NCBI GenBank assembly: GCA_026545765.1
Contig: CM048839.1
Coordinates: 2,790,001 to 2,854,000 of the forward strand
DNA length: 64,000 bases
Source: Plantago major
Taxonomy: Eukaryota > Streptophyta > Magnoliopsida > Lamiales > Plantaginaceae
Reading direction: 5' to 3'
Of this stretch, positions 19,763 to 32,052 are shown piece after piece. The notes under the pieces are model-generated. The model saw nothing but the letters and a program-made list of their open reading frames with translations. It searched no databases and was not told the origin of the DNA. Both the position numbers and the translations under genes were made by a program. Each line of letters starts with the position of its first letter. The stretch's first letter is position 1.

Positions 19763-22700
19763 ATGGAGGAAGAGCCAGCACTGCGGGAAATGCCGGCTCG
19801 CCGATCGGTAAGTTAACCTACTCCCAATCGACAATTCGCTGTCTGATTTTCGTTTCGAGATGTGAATTATCGGTTGATTTTCCACTTTTCGTGTTTCTGA
19901 TGGGGGTTTCCATGTGTGTGAGCAGAGAAGGAATAAGGTTGAGATTAAGCACAGTGATTTCACTCGCACGGACAGCATTCAACTGGACGATGAGAGGGAG
20001 GAATCTTCAGATGATTTCGAAGCTCCTCGTCGGAGAGTTAAGCGGAATAGGACTACTGAAGGTGCTTCAACTTCTGCAGCAGCTGCTCGGAAACGGAACT
20101 TGACTCTGATTGGTAATGGTCCTTCAGCCTACTGTTTTCAATGGAGTCAGGTCTCAGTTGAGCTGTTTTTGTATGTAAAAACTGGTGTGTTAGAAAATAG
20201 AAATTAATTTACATTAGAATTGAAGCTTGCAGTTCGAATCGGATAGTTTAGGTTTTACACTATCAGTTCACCGTGCAATTCTGGCATTAGTTGCGGTTCT
20301 CGTGTGCCTTTAGGTTTTCGTTTTCGAATTAATTGCTGGTGCCATGTTAAGATGCTAGTTCGTTGATCTTTGTGGTGATTGATCACGCTGGATGATTTGT
20401 GTGAGTCTAGGATTTTGTTATGCGATGATCTTGCAATTACATTCTACTGTAATAGATAGTTCTTAGTTTTTTGAGTTCGTACTAAGACCTTGGACATGCT
20501 AGTCGTTATAATTTATTGGTACATATCCATAATCTGGATTGTATTACCTTACAATTTAGTGTTACCAATATCAGATAGCAACTCGTAGCTGCTGAGAAAA
20601 GAATCTGGGAGCGGGAGCGGGACATCCAAGATACTTAAGTATAGCATGCTCATATAACTATTTAGAAAGTTAAATTTAGTTAAAGAGCTTTCTAAAAATT
20701 TATAATGTCAATTGTCAAATTAGTAATAATAAGTCATAAGATGTTTTCGTAATATTACAAGGTCAAGAGAAACAAGTCAATAAATAAGTTTCACATAACA
20801 TAATACTGTCAAGAACCTAAAGATAAAAAGCAAGTGATAAACCAATAAACTATCAGGGTGCCCTTGTTATAACTCTTCCTCATCACCAATCCACCAACAT
20901 TTGTCCGGAGTGGATGCCGGTGCCGTCAAGCTCGCTGGATGTGAGTGGTGTCACAGTGATCGGGAGAGAGAGAGAGAGAGAGAAACGATGCAGAGAGCAA
21001 TAGGTGAGAACGAAAGAGAATGGGAGGAATTAGATTTGATTAGGTATACCTTGTTTTTATGTAGGGCCGCTTGATATGGCGAGATTGGTTACCCTGGTAC
21101 AATTATTTGCTCACAGTTCATTTTTTTATATTTGCTAAGAAGTTGTCAAACGGGTAACTTTAGCTTTACCCTTTTGGTTCCGTTATTATTTCCTGATTCT
21201 TTTATGGGATGAATGTACTGGGAAACTGAAATGTGTTTTTCTGCAGAGGCAATCAAAGGTGATGGGAAGGAAATTCCTGACATGGTCAAGCTATGGGTAG
21301 AGAAATATGAGAAAACCCAAAAGTCCGCAATGGCTGAGCTATTGACCGTGCTATTTGAGGTTCTTTAGCTTTATGTATTTAATTAAGGTATTGCTGGTGG
21401 GTTTATCACTTACATTTGCTGATTCACTGTAATATCATCTGTAGACATGTGGGGCTAAGTATCATCTTGACGAAGAGAATATGGATGAAACTGATGTTGA
21501 TGACGTTGTAGTTGCTCTTGTGAACATGGCTAAAAGAGTATCCTTTCTTGCAAGATATAGTTTCATTTTTGCTTCATATGATTTGTGTCATTTTGTCCCT
21601 TGTAACTTTTTTGTGACATTAAAAAAACTTTGTGTACTTCGCTTGCACTTTGTCTTGGATCAAATGCCCTGGAAAGGTGCCTCTACCTATGTGGCACGCT
21701 CCAGCGTCTTTCCTATGCATCACAATTGCAAACCTGGCATTCTTCTTAACAAAACCTAGGGAGATATTGAAGATCAGCAAAGCTCGAAAAGAGGCTTCAA
21801 AAATTTCAAAGATAACCTTGTCTACTTCTGGGACAATTTGGTCAGTGAATGTCAAAATGGACCTCTCTTTGATCAGTTGCTATTTGACAAGTGCTTGGAC
21901 TACATAATTGCCTTATCATGGTTAGTGCTTCATTTGGGTTGCCAGAAATACATTGCCAAGTTTAATGGCTTTATGATATTGCCCTGTCTTGTTGCAGCAC
22001 TCCGCCTAGGGTTTATCGACATATTGCCTCGTTGATTGGACTTCAACTTGTCACGTCCTTCATAAATGTTGCTAAAATGCTTGGTGCACAGAGAGAAACC
22101 ACTCAGAGGCAGTTGAATGCTGAGAAGAAAAAAAATGTTGAAGGACCTCGGGTGGAGTCACTTACAAAGAGGCTTTCTGTGACTCAGGAAAAGATAACTG
22201 CAATGGAAGAGATGATGCGTAAAATTTTTACCGGGTACAATTTTATTGTTAAAAATGGGTTGACTCCTCCTTTTGTAGAACTTAGCATTGATCTGTTCCT
22301 GTGTCCTATTTATCTTGTTCTGTAGCTGTCCGATTTTAAATCATGATTAGAACTTATAAACTTTTTACCTATGCAGGTTATTTGTACATCGTTATAGAGA
22401 TACTGATCCAGATATCCGAATGTCATGCATAGAGTCTCTTGGCGTGTGGGTACTGTCATATCCCTCACTGTTCTTGCAGGATTTGTATTTAAAATACCTT
22501 GGATGGACATTGAATGACAAAGTAAGTTTCGTACTGTAATTTAATGTAGGCGTGCATGAGGTTCATCAACCTTGTGCTGAACATCTAATATTTGTCTATA
22601 CTGCATTTGTAGAGTGCTGGTGTAAGGAAGGCTTCTGTACTAGCTTTGCAAAATCTTTATGAAGTGGACGATAATGTGCCGTCTCTTAACCTTTTCACTG

Positions 22701-25700
22701 AGAGATTTTACAAACGGATGATTGATCTTGCCGATGACATTGATATTTCTGTGGCAGTGTGTGCCATAGGGCTTGACAAACAACTATTAAGGTACCTATT
22801 GTCTATTGATGACCTGCCTGATCTCTATTCTCTTCTAGAACTGTTATACAACATATTACCCCCACCACCCCCAACCCCCACCTTTTTTTAATCTTGACAT
22901 GGAATCTATGGCATTTGCAGACATCAGCTTGTGCCGGAAGATGAATTGGGTTCTTTATATGATCTGCTGATTGATGAGCCACCTGAGATACGACATGCAA
23001 TTGGAGAACTAGTACATGATCATCTGATTGCTATGAAGTTTCACGATTCAAAGTCTCAATCAACAGGTAATTTCATGGTTCTTTTATCCACTGAATGTTT
23101 GTAACTTTGTATGATAGGTTAGTTATTACTCCAGTAGGATTACCTGTTTTCAGTTAATTGCTTCCCCACACAGAACCATGTTTCAGTAGATCCTCCATAT
23201 TTATTCACACCTCAGCTGAGGTTTTCAGGAAATTCTTAGGTTGGCTGGGTGGATGATGACATTATGACTCTGTGGCCCTCAATTTCTTTTTTCTTCACAA
23301 AAATGCTTTAATATAAAAAAATTAGAGAAAGAATTAAATAATACCGCTTATAATTATACTAACTGATGATGCAAAAAATTCGTGCTAAACTTCTTAATTC
23401 TGCGAGTAAGAAGAGGGGAGGGGTTACACTTACACCCTTTTATCCGGGTTGCTTGGACAAATTGTTGTTAGATTCAACGCTCTCATAGGTGTGGCTCGGA
23501 GGAGCTATTAAATGGGCCCCATCCTAGACCTGGTCTTCTAAGCTGCACATTTTCAGCCGTGCCACTAATCAAACTTAAATGGAGTTCGGTCTGGTTAACC
23601 ATAGCCTCTCATTTTCGGCGACATTGCCAATATATATATATATATATATTAATTGCTGTTTTCTAGACCATTAATTTTTTTACTTTGGAAGTAAAAAAGG
23701 CAGAAACATTGTGATCATATCTAATGCAGAAGTAATTTAACAGGAACGTTGAATGTGACAACTATTTATTTGGAATTACTCAAGGGTATGTCAGTGTGCG
23801 AATAAAGTTGTGGTCGAAAGTTTTAATGCTATGACTTTAAAAAGAAGTGAAGGATTGATTTGTTTGGTAACTTTGCCATGAATAGATAATATGAAAACCT
23901 GAAAGAGCTTCTAATCCTCCTGTCAGCCAAACAGGTATCAGTGAAGAAATGAAAGACATAGATGGAGAAACGATAAGTACAAATCTCAAACTCCAATAAA
24001 AAACATTAAATAGAAAGAGGGGGGGGGGGGGGGGTGTAGGGACTAGGGACTAGGGAGGGATTTTCATGAAATGAGGGCCACAAGGCCTACAAATGAACTG
24101 TAGAGCTGATCCGCCTACAAATTTTCTGAGGTTTACCTGATTTCTCATAATGCTTAATTTTCATTTTTCTCTTTGCAGGCAGTGAAAGTGATTCTCCAGA
24201 GGTTCATATCAATAGGATGTTGCAGATACTAAAAGAATTTTCAACAGACCGCATTCTAAGCTCATATGTGATAGACGATGTCTGGGATTACATGGGGGCC
24301 ATGAAAGTATGTCTACCTGTCACTAAAACAGTTGACTTCATTTTGATTTTTCATATATTCAAATGATTGGAGTGTCATAGTGGAGGGTGCATATGTGTCT
24401 CTTCTCATTTCTGACGGGACGCAATAAACAAATATATTAGTCAATAAGGAATGAAAACAGTGCACTCTATAACCCCAGCACAAAACTCTATCGCCTGGCT
24501 GCTGGGTTTTGGGAGTAATAATTTTGCAAGAACAAATTATTGAAAAATGAAAAAGGAAAAGAAGATTTGTTACGAGTACAAGGATTCTTGGGTATGCATG
24601 TACTATATGGATTCATACACTATTTTATGTCAGTTGTGGCCCTATAGTTGAACGTTTTCAAGATTCGAGTGAAAAAGATGATCTGTTTATGTACATGATT
24701 GTAGACCGTCATAGCGTGGTGAAATGACTAATTTTGACTATTCATTTTTGTTTGGATATTTCCATTGGTTTGGAGTCTAGTGGTTTCCATCTTTATGTCT
24801 ACCACCATTCGACCCTTATGGACTTAAATTGCCCAGAACTAGTAAATAGACTGACATATTGAGATCTGCATTAGTTTGAATGGCTGGCGATTACAAATTG
24901 GAGCCTTAGTAGGGGTGTATGATGTTTCCAGAGACAGGCTGAGCCACTGAGACCTGAACTTTATGCATTCACTGAAGGAGAATTTGTGATGTGCAGGACT
25001 GGAAGTGCATCATTCGTATGCTTCTGGAGGATAACCCCTTGGCTGAGCTTAATGATGTTGATTCAACTAACTTATGCAGGCTTCTCTGTGCATCTGTTAA
25101 GAAGGCAGTAGGTGAAAGGATTGTACCTGCAATCCACACCAGGATCCCTACTCAATCTAAAGGTCAAAAGGTCAGTAAGGTTTGAATCCTTTTCTTCTCA
25201 TTCTGCAAGCATTTTCAGTTGGGCATCATCCATTATTTACCTTTTTTACCGTATTCTGCGTTAAGCATGATCCTTTCTTTCTGTTTGGTTGGATGCATTT
25301 GATGATTCTCGTCTTCTCGAGGTATGACAAATTAAGTGATTGCGCTTTTATTTTCTAAATCTGCCAGGAGACCTTTGAAACTAACAGGCACAACATTACG
25401 GTTGCGATGATGAAGACTTATCCTCAGCTTCTACGCAAGTTTAAGTCTGATAAAGACAAAGTAGCTCCTCTTGTCGAGATCATTGCTTACACAAATCTGG
25501 AACTCTATTCTCTTAAGAGACAAGAACAGGTTCAACTTCATATAATTTCTTGTCCATGGGAACTAATCAACTTCTCCTATGCAGCCACACTTTAATTTGT
25601 TCTCATCTGTCTACTTAATTTTTTTCCAGAATTTTAAAGCTGTTCTTCAACTTACGCAAGAGGCATTCTTTAAGCATGGGGAGAAGGATGTTCTCAGATC

Positions 25701-28403
25701 ATGCGTGCAAACAGTGAAGTTTTGTGCCTCTGAGAGCCGAGGAGAGTTGCAAGACTTTGCTAAAAATCAGGTCAAAGGTCTACAGGATGAGCTGATTGAT
25801 AAGTTAACATCTGCAATAAAAGATGTTGTGGTATAGACTTGGTTCACTTATTCATGACTGTACTGTACATGTTATTTGAAGTTCAGTGCTGATGTGTTGT
25901 TTTGCAGAATGGAGATGATGAATACTCGCTCCTTGTAAATCTGAAGAGATTGTATGAACTTCACTTAAAACATGAAGTTCCTCTTGATGGTTTGTATCAA
26001 AATTTTGTTCACATTCTTGAGAGGTTCAGAAACATAGATGATGAGGTCTGTATTATGTCATAGTATTTGTAGAGTCAACTATTACTTATATTAGCATTGC
26101 TTGAAATTAAGATCCATGTCATAATTCCAGGTTGTCGCCTTTCTTCTCCTCAATATGTATCTGCATGTATCCTGGCGCCTGCATTCTTTTTTACACACTG
26201 ACACAGTTGATGAGGAATCCTTAGTTTCGCTGGTACATAAACGTGATGCCTTGGTAAAACAACTTGATTACCATCTTCTTAATCCATCCCAGAGTAGAAG
26301 TCAGCTGGCATATAGGGTAAGTAGATTCTTCTCAAGGATACTTATCAGAACTAGCTTATTGCTTCTTCTTTTTTTATTTTTTTTGTTGAGTGCCGATTTA
26401 AGCTTTTGACATGGACTTTATGCTGGGTTACATGATTATTTTTGGCAGGTGAGCAGCATCGCTGCAGATCTTTGGTGTTTATTTAAAAAGACAAAATTTA
26501 CTTTCACAAAACTGGACATGCTAGGGTACAGCCCAGAGGAATCAACCGTTGAAAAGTACTGGAAAATGTGTGAACAATTATTGATTGTTTCAGGTAGGTA
26601 ATGGTATGCCCCTTTATCTGTTTCATAAGCTGCAGGCTATTCATAAATCCGCAGGTTTGCTGCGGGATAATTATTAAGATCTTAGTGTAACAACTATCAA
26701 GTATTTCACCAAAAGTATGTGCTTAATTCCCCACTATTGTTTGATTACTATGCTTGTTAGTTTTTATTGGCTATCACTTCACAAATATTAATCCCAGTGT
26801 CGAATGCAAAGATTTTGGCATTTCTAAAGTCAGCGTCTGTTTATGTCTAAGCCCTGCACATTGCTCGAGTTAGTTCCTTACACTCTAAATAGAAAACCCA
26901 TCAGAACAAGACCTTATTAAAAGAGGCACCACTACCAGAAATTAAAAGAAAAGAGACTTTAAATGGGAATTGAGCCCTTCATCAATTCCACTAGTTACAC
27001 AAACACCCATTTCAAATTCCAACAATATTTACCTTTTCACTGTTTAGGAAGAGCTGCTCACCCTTTCATTTTTCTTTCTTTTGCTATTGCATAGTACGTG
27101 AGTTTGCCGGTGTATGCACTAGCTTCTGAACTAGCTTAGAGAAATTTATTAGCCGAACAAAAAACTGGTGTTAGTTTTAAATGAAACCACTAATTGAAAA
27201 GCAGCTAAGTATAAGACTATTTCCTCATGTAAAGGACACAGTATGCTTAATTAGCTTAATGACGGTAGCATAATTATTGAAGGCCGAAATGAGTTTTAAA
27301 ATTGGTAAAGGAAATGATGTCAGGACTACTACTATCTGTCTCTTAAAATTCGTGTACCATGTAGCTGGTCTTGGAAGATCTTTCATGGATTTATCACTCT
27401 AGCATTAATCTACTCCAGAATGTAGAAGGCACTTTTACCCCTGTACCAGTTCCTAGACCGTACCTTTCAATTTAGAGAAGGGAAAAGGATCACCGTTCCT
27501 ATTTTGGGAACAATTTTGTAAGCTTCCTCCCCTGTCGAGTATTACTATCTCATAAAGGTGTGGAAATCAAGAGGACTAAACGAGATACTTGGTGAATTGA
27601 ATTAGTGGAGAAAATTAAATCATATTCTCATTCTTGCTTGATTTCTTTCGTGGTTCATATAGAGTACCCCAACGTATTAGGCTGATAGGTGCCAGATGTT
27701 GTATCACTGCCCTATGACCAATATAATTTACTTGTGGTGCCCTCGATGTCGCATTATCATTTGGCAGCTTTTGAAATTTGTGTTTACTTCATTTCAGCTT
27801 ATTTTTATTCTCGTTCTTTAAGATTTTTAGCTTCTGCAGATAATGGGGAAGATGAAGATGGAAATGGAGAATACATAGAGGAGAATAATGCAGACGCCAT
27901 AATGTATGGTCTGGCTAAATTAGTGGCCACTGGTTCTGTTCCTAAGGTAGCTGTTCTTGCTCGAAATTTCTCCTACCATTAGTGAATGCCTCGACTTGTG
28001 GTTACCTGGTTATCTGTCTTTGCTAGTGTTTCAACGACATATATGGCGGCTTCATTCTGTTGTAATTGCAGGATTATCTCTTCCCGGAGATTATTTCTCA
28101 TCTGGAGATGTACAGCACAAGCGTCGCTGAGATTGTTAAGCATCTGCTCGCTGCTTTGAAGAAAAAGGGAGATATTTCAAATCTTCTCTTAGAAGCACTG
28201 AAAAGGGTAATTTTTAAGCACTTTTACATTTCTGTGTTAGTTTAGGTGGTGTGATATATTATTTGATGAGATGGGAACGAGGCCGAGATTTATGATTCTG
28301 ATTTCATTCTGAAGGATTGTGTATTTTAGTTCAGAAGAGATCAAATTTAGATGCACCTACCCGGCTACCACACAATCAAAGAGTACGAGTATCATAAATC
28401 ACT

Positions 28404-28434
<31 letters not shown>

Positions 28435-30984
28435 TGAATAAGCTAATTATATTACAAGGGCTCAATTACCACTTCTTGTCTTCCCGCCCCAACCACCTTA
28501 TAACAACTTGCCTCAACCACCTTATAACTCCTTTCAACGCTGTCAGGGTTCGAACTCTGCACCTCCTGCATACAACCTCAACTCCTTACCACTAGACCAC
28601 CTCTTGGTGATTTTCTGATACATTATCTTTCATTCTTTTATTAGGCGCACCAAAGGTATCTTGCAGTACTTTCCTATGGAAATGATGAATCGGTGTCAAG
28701 CAAGTCATTTCAGGAATGCAAAGATCTTGCTACTCGGTTATCTGGGTCCTATGTTGGTGCTGCTCGCAACAAATACAGATCTGAAATCTTGAATATCGTC
28801 GAAGAGGGTATTGATTATGCATTTTCAGATGCTCCAAGGCAGCTGTCATTCCTGGATGGTGTTGTTCTGCATTTTGTATCCAAACTTCACGCACAGGACA
28901 TAATTGACATGTAAGAGTTTCTATCACCATACTCATTAATCAGTCACATGAAGGGACGGAATGTGATTTCGTGATTTGGGTCCCATAAACAACAATTATT
29001 GTTTTTGTATACTTACTTGATAACATAAAAGTATGCACTAGTTAGACAGTTCTACTTGTTGCCTTTGACATGCTTAAAATCTTGACCAAAAAATCAGTGG
29101 TTAATTTTCCATTTGAATGATTAGTATGAAAGGAGTTGAGAAGAGAACTGAAAATGTGAAGACGGATGAAGATCCCAGTGGTTGGCGTGCCTACTACAAG
29201 TTTCTGGATACCCTTCACGAGAAGTATGTGAAAAACGAAGGTCCAAAAGGTACTCCTATCTTCCCACGATCTTTGTTGTCACTCTATTCTTGCCTTATTC
29301 TTTCTTCAAATGTGATGTGTATTTTATTTCCCTTGTGGGTGGTTGATTTCATGCCCCACACACCCCCCCCCCCCCCCCCCCCAAAAGGTAACTAAAGCTT
29401 CCATACAACAGTGATCAAAGATGGAACCTCATGTAGGCCCACCGACCCACATAAAGAAACAAGAACAAAGATGTTTTTATCATATAATCTTTCCATACCA
29501 ATTTGATAGGCCGCTTTTCCACTACTGCATTTTACAACTTGTGGTTTCATTGTTTTTTTGCATTCCATTTCTTTGTCGTCCAAGGCAGTTGGATGGCAGA
29601 TCCAATTTTCCTTAGTGAATATCTGTGGTGGCTCCATTTTGATGCTGTGAAATCCTATTGTGACCTATCATATAAAAAATTTATGTTTAGTTTCCTTGTA
29701 TCGCAATATGTTGATTCATTGGTGACCTTGGTTAGAGTTAAGTCATGGAGTAGTTGTACATTTCCCTTAATTGAGGGTCATTGGTGACCTTGGTTTGAGT
29801 TGAGTCAAGGAAACAGACTCTACCTTTCCTCCCCCACCCCCATTTAGCCGGAGAGTGCTTCATGCATGAGTCTTGCATTTATTTGTTTTTCCACTTTATA
29901 TAATACCCCCCAACTAAACTACTATAAGCATCAAGTGTAAAATTTCAATGTTCTTTATTGTACTAGTTTCTTAATTGTCACGAGTCAAACAGCCCCATCA
30001 GTTTCAGAATGAGGGGGTATTTGCAAGTTAAGATCAGATTTATTTTTTTGTAACTTTGCAATCTGTTGGGCTTGGTGTGTTTATATGTATCCCCTGTCAG
30101 TAAATTTGAATTGAAAAAATATTCTTGCGTCCATGAAATTTCACACCACCTCTGCATTGATATTTTAGAGGGTAAAGAAAGACAGTCTAGTAAGCGCCGT
30201 GGTCCTCCAAGGAAAAAGCAAAATCTGCAGGGCAAAAAGCTTTTTGATGACCAAAGTTCAAGTGAAGAGGACTCCATCAGTGAGTCTGACCAAGATCCTG
30301 GAGCTGATGAAGAAAAGCAAGAAGAAGAAGATGAAGAAGACCTGCCGTTGATACATTCACTTCGAGCCTCGTCTAAGTTAAGATCGATAAAGGTGTCTAA
30401 GGATGACAAAATGGGCCAAACTAAAACAGTGGACTCTGGTAGAGGAACAGATGATTTATCAACCCCAAAAACTTCAGGTACAATATATATTCCAGGTTTC
30501 TGCATTTCATTTTAGAATGATTGGCAGGATTTTTACCCGGGCTTGCTCTATCATTAATTTACACTGGACTACAAGCATCAGTTAATTTCGAGAAAATGTT
30601 AAATTATGGAGGGGATTACCTGATCTTTATGCACTTGTAAACCCATTCATGTAATTCTCGTTTTTTTTTGGGGGTTGTACACTACTAAAACTCCGATGGA
30701 ACAGTTCATAACCATCTGCGATTAGAGTAGATACCACGTGTGTATTTTGCAAGTTTCTGTCCTCCCACTCCCCCACACACAAAGTCTCCCGCACCATCTT
30801 GCTTTAGCCAAAATCGTGCTTGTTTGGCTGCCCATTTAAATCAACAAAACCTGGTTAAAAACACCTAAAAACCACCTACTTTAACCTGGTTTTCTTGATT
30901 TTAATCGCTATCCAAATAAGAGTTTGTTGTTTCATCATTGTATCTTAAGTATTCCACTTATTTGATGTAGGAGCTTCCAGTTGA
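19763..30984 (+). CDS. SCC3: Cohesin subunit SCC3 (stromalin/STAG family)
   Basis: Twenty-two exons join in frame to 1131 residues: 19763-19807, 19926-20112, 21247-21359, 21445-21537, 21760-21920, 21998-22234, 22377-22521, 22613-22791, 22921-23066, 24179-24306, 24997-25170, 25368-25529, 25630-25830, 25908-26045, 26131-26316, 26449-26593, 27840-27946, 28072-28206, 28645-28910, 29125-29249, 30169-30477, 30971-30984. SCC3 is the non-SMC HEAT-repeat subunit that helps the SMC1-SMC3-kleisin ring hold sister chromatids together in mitosis and meiosis. An N-terminal basic stretch (RRRVKRNR) may be a nuclear signal. The STAG region lies at about 140-270 and the stromalin conserved domain at about 279-385 ([20 protein letters not shown]). 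The C-terminus is acidic ([14 protein letters not shown]). Length is close to Arabidopsis SCC3. The last coding exon is only 14 bp. Introns hold a SINE, G/C homopolymers and a (GA)n run. Confidence 0.95.
28413..28626 (-). mobile_element. tRNA-derived SINE in an SCC3 intron
   Basis: On the minus strand the element has a pol III A-box-like GTGGTCTAGTGGTAA (plus strand 28586-28600) and, about 35 bp on, a B-box CAGAGTTCGAACCCTG (28544-28559). It ends in an A-tail, seen as the T-run at about 28412-28435. Flanks CTTTCCATTCTTTT (from about 28402) and CTTTCATTCTTTT (from 28627) look like a ~13-bp target duplication with one indel. It lies in the intron before the exon at 28645, close to that exon's acceptor, and adds T-rich sequence on the sense strand. 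Confidence 0.8.
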
Positions 30985-32052
30985 CAATGGATGTATCATA
31001 CTTCAGAAGGGTTGTCACTGAAACATCACGAATGGTGCTTGCTGGAATCTTTTGAAACATGGCATGGAAATGGCTTCACCTAATATTTCCTCTCTTTTCT
31101 TCTTCGATGCCCAGTAAACTATTTACATTATAACTATTGATCGAATGCCTAGGTTCAACTCTACAACTTTTGTACTTGTACGCTTGGATGGTAGTACCCA
31201 TGTACTTGTCTTTTAGAAAGAAATAGTTTATGTAACAATCATAGCCAAAGTTGGGATCTTGTCTTGTTACATACTTGCATCTAAGGTATGTCTGTGTATG
31301 GACATTGGGACACTAGTGGAACAGATGTTAAAATAGGAGAACTAATGTCAGTAATGTGGATTGCAAACAAAATCTGGATCTCCCATTTCAGATTCGACCA
31401 CTATAAGAGCAGAACCAGATCAACACAGCAATACCTTTATGTTTTAGTAGCAGAATATGAGCAGTTATCTTTCATTAACTGGAAGGATCTCCCATTTCAA
31501 ATTTCTGAAGCAGTAAGAACAATACAACAAGAGTCTCCGTTAATTATCTTCATCGTAGAGTAATCTTTCATAATTGGCGAAAACATGCCCTGAATTTCCA
31601 TAAAAGACTCTGTTACATCCTGACAGAATCAATCATTTAGAACTGAACGATGAATAACCATTAATTTTACCCATTCGTATGACCAAGTCTCCCATGTTCA
31701 GTTCATCTCTACCAAAGTGCATGAGCTCCAATATGATTTCAAACTATTAAACTAGTAACAAGAACAGAGAAACTTTCCTGTGGTGAGTGACCTTGTTACA
31801 TGAAGAGGTAAAATAAAATGAAATCAGTTTAAAAGGCATAAATTATAGATTGCAAACAAAAACTGGAAAATCTCCCATTAAAAAAAATCAAACACTATTA
31901 GGAGCAGAACAATCAGATCAACTGGGCAGGATCCCCTTCTTCTCCATCTTTTAGCAGCAATCTTCACCGTCGACAGAACTATGAGCAGTAATTTTCATAC
32001 CGGGAGCATCTCCCATTCTAAACACTTTAGAGTGCTATTAAGAGTAAACAAC
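30985..32052. repeat. SCC3-SWA1 convergent gap with a degenerate copy of the SWA1 3' end
   Basis: The left part is probably the SCC3 3' UTR. Segments at about 31350-31640 resemble about 31846-32150, which covers the SWA1 3' flank and its last codons. Shared stretches include GATTGCAAACAAAA-CTGGA, ATCTCCCATT, AGGAGCAGAAC, CAGATCAAC, TATGAGCAGT and ATGCCCTG-ATTTCC. The distal copy carries stops and indels and is non-functional. No other gene is seen. Confidence 0.65.

Noticed and set aside
19636..20103. 155-codon frame overlapping the first SCC3 exons
   Set aside because: It is in a different frame from SCC3, crosses a spliced intron and has no family resemblance.
29117..29395. Extended frame with a poly-Pro tail in SCC3
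   Set aside because: The tail is translated from the intronic poly-C run; the exon ends at the GT at 29250 and joins 30169 in frame.
31288..31563. 91-codon frame in the SCC3-SWA1 gap
   Set aside because: No family features; it overlaps the degenerate copy of the SWA1 3' region in the opposite sense.
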